A stretch of DNA of 64,000 nucleotides from Bacteroides caecimuris (lineage in GTDB: Bacteria; Bacteroidota; Bacteroidia; Bacteroidales; Bacteroidaceae): NCBI RefSeq assembly GCF_001688725.2, contig NZ_CP015401.2, positions 2,728,001-2,792,000 on the forward strand, given 5' to 3'. Both the position numbers and the translations under genes were made by a program. The first letter of the stretch is position 1, and every line of letters begins with the position of its first letter. This document shows positions 60,957 through 64,000 of this stretch, piece by piece. The notes below the pieces were generated by a model. It saw nothing but the letters and a program-made list of their open reading frames with translations, was not told the DNA's origin and made no database searches.

Positions 60957-61264
60957 CTATGAAAGAAAAGAAAAAGGCAGCCTCCACGACCGCCAATCTC
61001 CTCAACAACAGGAGCAAAGATAACAAATCATCTCGAATAATTCAACAGGTACGATCTATTTTCTTATCTGGCCGGAAAGTAACGGCAAAAGAAATTAACG
61101 CTGAAACAAATTCGAATGATGCCAGACGTGTAATCTCCACCCTCCGTAATGATGAAGGCTGGGATATTAAAGACGTTCGTCTGGACGATAGAAGAAAACT
61201 ATATTGGTTAGAACCGAACAAACGGCAAATGTCTATTGATTGGAAAGGAGGTAATAATGAATAA
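60953..61264 (+). CDS. Small winged-helix-like DNA-binding protein
   Basis: This 103-residue, Lys-rich protein overlaps the previous gene by 4 bp (ATGA). The part SGRKVTAKEINAETNSNDAR and VISTLRNDEGWDI looks like a winged helix. Function unknown, probably regulatory. Confidence 0.6.
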   Translation: MTMKEKKKAASTTANLLNNRSKDNKSSRIIQQVRSIFLSGRKVTAKEINAETNSNDARRVISTLRNDEGWDIKDVRLDDRRKLYWLEPNKRQMSIDWKGGNNE

Positions 61265-61478
61265 GGATAGTATACAACTTAATAAAGAATGTCGACTTTA
61301 TGAAAAAGCGTTGCGAAAACTTCCTGATAAAGATCATATAAAAGTAAGCCTTGCAGGTATTAGTTATATTACTAATGGCAAAGTACCTCACTTCCGTGGA
61401 ATACGTAAAGAAGTTTTCAAAGAAATCCGCCCTATACCCGATCGGTGGAAGAGTTTGGTAACACCCAAAAGTGAATGA
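61257..61478 (+). CDS. Small hypothetical protein of the mobile element
   Basis: The start at 61257 is chosen because AAGGAGGT lies 6 bp upstream, which is unusually strong for Bacteroides. The 73-residue protein has no recognisable domain. It overlaps the end of the preceding gene by 8 bp. Confidence 0.6.
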   Translation: MNKDSIQLNKECRLYEKALRKLPDKDHIKVSLAGISYITNGKVPHFRGIRKEVFKEIRPIPDRWKSLVTPKSE

Positions 61479-61479
61479 A

Positions 61480-62199
61480 ATGGGAAAGAATAGTTTTTTA
61501 TTATACACATCTGATTATAAGTGCATAAAAGATCTTCCTTTAGAGCAAAAAGGAGCGTTGTTAGACGCTATTTTCGAATATGCTTCAACAGGAACAATAA
61601 TAGATTTGCCCCCTATTGTTAGCATGGCTTTCAATTTTTTTCGCTCCCATATTGATGATAATACCAAGAAGTGGAACGAAAAAGTAGAAAAGAGAAGAGC
61701 AGCGGGAAGACTTGGCGGATTAGCCAAGGCAGAAAACTCCAAGCAAAGCCAAGCAAACGTAGCAAATGCTAAAGATGCTAAGCAAAGCCAAGCAAACGTA
61801 GCTGTTAATGTAAATGATAATGTTAATGTAAATGATACTCTCTCTCTTACTCTCTCTCATTTGGTAGAGAGTGCGAACGAGAGTGTGAGTGAGAGCGAGA
61901 GTGTGAATGAGAGAGAAGAAGCTAATAAAGTTTTCAATCCCCAATCAATCAAAGAGCAACTACTATCAGATGAAATCTGGAAAGAATCCGTTTGTATGCA
62001 ATCTACTTTAGGCGTGTCTTTCATTTCTATGCTTCCCGACCAGTTAGATAAGTTCATTGCTTATATCGTTTCAATTGGAGAGGAACAGAGTATATCAAAC
62101 ATATCGGATGCAAAGAGAAGGTTTACTTATTGGTGGCAGAATCACGGAAGAAAGGAGGTACAGGATGAAAACAAACAAGTATACACCGTCCCCAATTAA
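61480..62199 (+). CDS. DUF6291-like replication-region protein with low-complexity linker
   Basis: This protein has about 239 residues, or three more if GTG 61471 is used. The N-terminal domain (SFLLYTSDYKCIKDLPLEQK, FEYASTG) resembles DUF6291. A linker at about 80-150 is repetitive: KQSQANVA occurs twice with a 13-residue period, and VNVND and SES repeats follow. The C-terminal domain (DAKRRFTYWWQNHGRK) is common beside DnaB genes of Bacteroides phages, from memory. It overlaps the helicase gene by 35 bp. Confidence 0.65.
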   Translation: MGKNSFLLYTSDYKCIKDLPLEQKGALLDAIFEYASTGTIIDLPPIVSMAFNFFRSHIDDNTKKWNEKVEKRRAAGRLGGLAKAENSKQSQANVANAKDAKQSQANVAVNVNDNVNVNDTLSLTLSHLVESANESVSESESVNEREEANKVFNPQSIKEQLLSDEIWKESVCMQSTLGVSFISMLPDQLDKFIAYIVSIGEEQSISNISDAKRRFTYWWQNHGRKEVQDENKQVYTVPN

Positions 62200-63565
62200 G
62201 GGAATGCCGAACGCACCTGAAGCAGAACAAGCCGTTATCGGTTCACTTCTTAACTTTGGCGGTGACAAAGTATTCGATGCCATATCTCCCGAACTGAATA
62301 AAGATATGTTTTATGATAACCGGTACGCTGTATTGTATGATGCTATCCAGTCGCTTTATGCAAGCAATAAACCATGTGACATCGTATCGGTATCAAACGA
62401 AGTCCGCTCAATGGGGAAGATTGAAGAAGCGCCTCCGCACTTCATAGCGGAAACCCTCAATTACGGGTTTGATTCATTTCATGCCGTCGAACATGCTTTG
62501 ATGGTAAAACAGAAATATCTACAACGGAAAGCCATTGAATTATCCCATATACTCCAACAGCAAGCCTATGATGATACAGAAGATATCGGAGACGTCCTTT
62601 TCAATGCGGGGAAAGCACTGGAGCAAATGCAGCAGGATTTAATCGGGCAAAGTGAATCCCAGTCATTTAAAGACATTGCACAGTCCGCATTAAAAAACAT
62701 AGAGAGGAAGATGGGATTGTATAGTAGCGGGAAACAGACAGGAATAACAACCGGACTACAAGACCTTAACGATATAAATTCCGGTTGGCACGGTGGCGAG
62801 TTGATAGTATTGGCAGCACGCCCAGCCATGGGAAAAACTGCTGTATCTCTACATTTTGGAAAGTCAGCAGCTAGACAAGGTATTCCGGTAGTCATTTTCT
62901 CTTTAGAAATGGATTCTGTCAGCCTGTATGAACGTTTCATTGCTTCAGAATCCAATGTACATCCCAGCAAATTAAGGTCCGGCAATATAAGCCAAGATGA
63001 GCTACTGCAAATAGATAAGGCAATAGGGGGAATTTTATACAGCTTACCGATAACAATAAACGATAACGCAGCTATAGGAATGAGTTACATCCGTGCAACG
63101 TGCCGTTTATACCATCGACAAAACAAATGTGGAATGGTGATAATAGACTATTTACAGTTGGTAACCGAAAGCTCAAATGGAACAAGAAACAGAGAACAGG
63201 AAATAGCCCGGATGTCCCGGGAAGCAAAGATTATCGCTAAAGAATTGAATGTACCTGTTATCCTTCTGTCACAACTCAACCGGGAAGTAGACAAGCGACA
63301 GGATAAAAAACCTATTCTTGCAGACCTTCGGGAATCGGGAGCCATTGAGCAGGATGCAGACATGGTTATATTCGTTCATCGTCCGGAATATTACGGAATC
63401 AGTGTCAAGGATTCATCCGGGCATGAGATTTACAACTATGGTGAATTGATTATAGCCAAACATCGAAACGGTTCTGTCGGAACTGTCAAATTCAAACATG
63501 ACGGTTCCCTTACAAAGATATTCGACTACGATACGAAAGGTTATACAGAAAACAATCCTTTCTAA
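62165..63565 (+). CDS. DnaB-type replicative helicase
   Basis: The start at 62165 follows AAAGGAGGT. The 466-residue protein has a DnaB N-terminal domain (PNAPEAEQAVIGSLLNFGG) and a RecA-like domain with Walker A AARPAMGKTAVSL, Walker B MVIIDYLQLV and ILLSQLNREVDKR plus the arginine-finger segment LADLRESGAIEQDAD. It is diverged from the chromosomal form and presumably replicates the phage or element. Confidence 0.92.
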   Translation: MKTNKYTPSPIKGMPNAPEAEQAVIGSLLNFGGDKVFDAISPELNKDMFYDNRYAVLYDAIQSLYASNKPCDIVSVSNEVRSMGKIEEAPPHFIAETLNYGFDSFHAVEHALMVKQKYLQRKAIELSHILQQQAYDDTEDIGDVLFNAGKALEQMQQDLIGQSESQSFKDIAQSALKNIERKMGLYSSGKQTGITTGLQDLNDINSGWHGGELIVLAARPAMGKTAVSLHFGKSAARQGIPVVIFSLEMDSVSLYERFIASESNVHPSKLRSGNISQDELLQIDKAIGGILYSLPITINDNAAIGMSYIRATCRLYHRQNKCGMVIIDYLQLVTESSNGTRNREQEIARMSREAKIIAKELNVPVILLSQLNREVDKRQDKKPILADLRESGAIEQDADMVIFVHRPEYYGISVKDSSGHEIYNYGELIIAKHRNGSVGTVKFKHDGSLTKIFDYDTKGYTENNPF

Positions 63566-63609
63566 TGAACATTGGTTTTATTGTCTAAGTATTTAGTAGA
63601 TTGAGAAAG

Positions 63610-64000
63610 ATGAAAACAATAATAGATCATAATCCGCACATTGCACTATCAGACCTAAAAGAGCTGTTCAGGCTTTCTGAAGGATCGGCAAGTTTTACAG
63701 CTAATGGAGTACAATACACTATCGTTTTTTCGCTAGAGAAACAAATATGCGTCTTTCTATGGGAGTATAATGGGAAGAAAAAACAGGAGAAGATAGAGTT
63801 AAGAAAAGAGCCCAGTAATTTAGGACAGGGCTATGTGTGGTATTTTGTTTGTCCATGCACAAGGCGCAAATGTCGAAAACTATTTTTAGACGGGAATATT
63901 ATAGCAAGCCGGTACGCATTTAATCACGTCTATAGCATCCAAATGGAAAATAAGCAAAATATATTCTTCCGCAAGTTAGGCAAGTTGGATGATCCTCGCA
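63610..64000 (+). CDS. Hypothetical protein of the mobile element, cut by the window edge
   Basis: The frame opens at ATG 63610 and stays open for 130 codons to the right edge. It contains a cysteine group CPCTRRKCRK that may bind zinc. No family recognised. It is 44 bp after the helicase. Confidence 0.6.
   Translation, partial: MKTIIDHNPHIALSDLKELFRLSEGSASFTANGVQYTIVFSLEKQICVFLWEYNGKKKQEKIELRKEPSNLGQGYVWYFVCPCTRRKCRKLFLDGNIIASRYAFNHVYSIQMENKQNIFFRKLGKLDDPR

Overview
The window is chromosomal DNA of a gut-type Bacteroides. The gene content supports this (SusC/SusD pair, DUF4468, DUF4783, DUF4858, GG-Bacteroidales peptide genes), and so do the many promoters carrying the Bacteroidetes -7 element TAnnTTTG. 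I cannot fix the species. Coordinates come from reading the sequence; family names come from protein motifs, with no database search.

Layout. 1-5.1 kb is a minus-strand MacAB-type efflux operon (adaptor, ATPase, DUF2807 protein, two FtsX permeases, the last cut by the window edge). 5.2-17 kb is mostly housekeeping: a LysM glucosaminidase, cytidine deaminase, an RclA-like flavoprotein, an ABC-F protein with a long structured leader, NudC, phosphohexomutase, a C69 dipeptidase and an M23 peptidase. 17.2-24.6 kb is an operon of a large zinc metalloprotease with a SusC/SusD pair.

24.8-37.1 kb is the most interesting block. It is a minus-strand operon for a GG-leader, six-cysteine ribosomal peptide: a GT2/GT4 fusion glycosyltransferase, a LanC-like protein, a VKOR-thioredoxin fusion with a dead C39-like N-terminus, the precursor peptide, a DUF4369/TlpA thioredoxin, a C39-peptidase ABC exporter, an HlyD adaptor and a UDP-galactopyranose mutase. 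A second, decayed precursor and a second TlpA gene follow. The two TlpA genes share about 1.06 kb that is almost identical while their first ~65 codons differ. My inference is a disulfide-rich, possibly glycosylated secreted peptide, a Bacteroidetes counterpart of glycocins.

37.3-46.6 kb is again core metabolism: an NMO/FabK-like enzyme, an ECF sigma operon, nadC, rlmH, queF, queC and yhhQ. A preQ1-I-like riboswitch lies in the yhhQ leader. 46.6-51.6 kb is a belt of broken genes (sigma factor, DcaP-like porin, pirin, pdxH) interleaved with intact FadL and D-lactate dehydrogenase genes. 51.6-56.5 kb carries small conserved genes and a tRNA-Thr(UGT).

An ISAon1-type insertion sequence (56.5-58.0 kb) separates this tRNA from a tyrosine integrase. 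The integrase opens a mobile element, probably a prophage or integrative element: HTH/excisionase-like proteins, a DUF6291-like protein and a DnaB helicase. It runs off the right edge and carries two clusters of short iterons.
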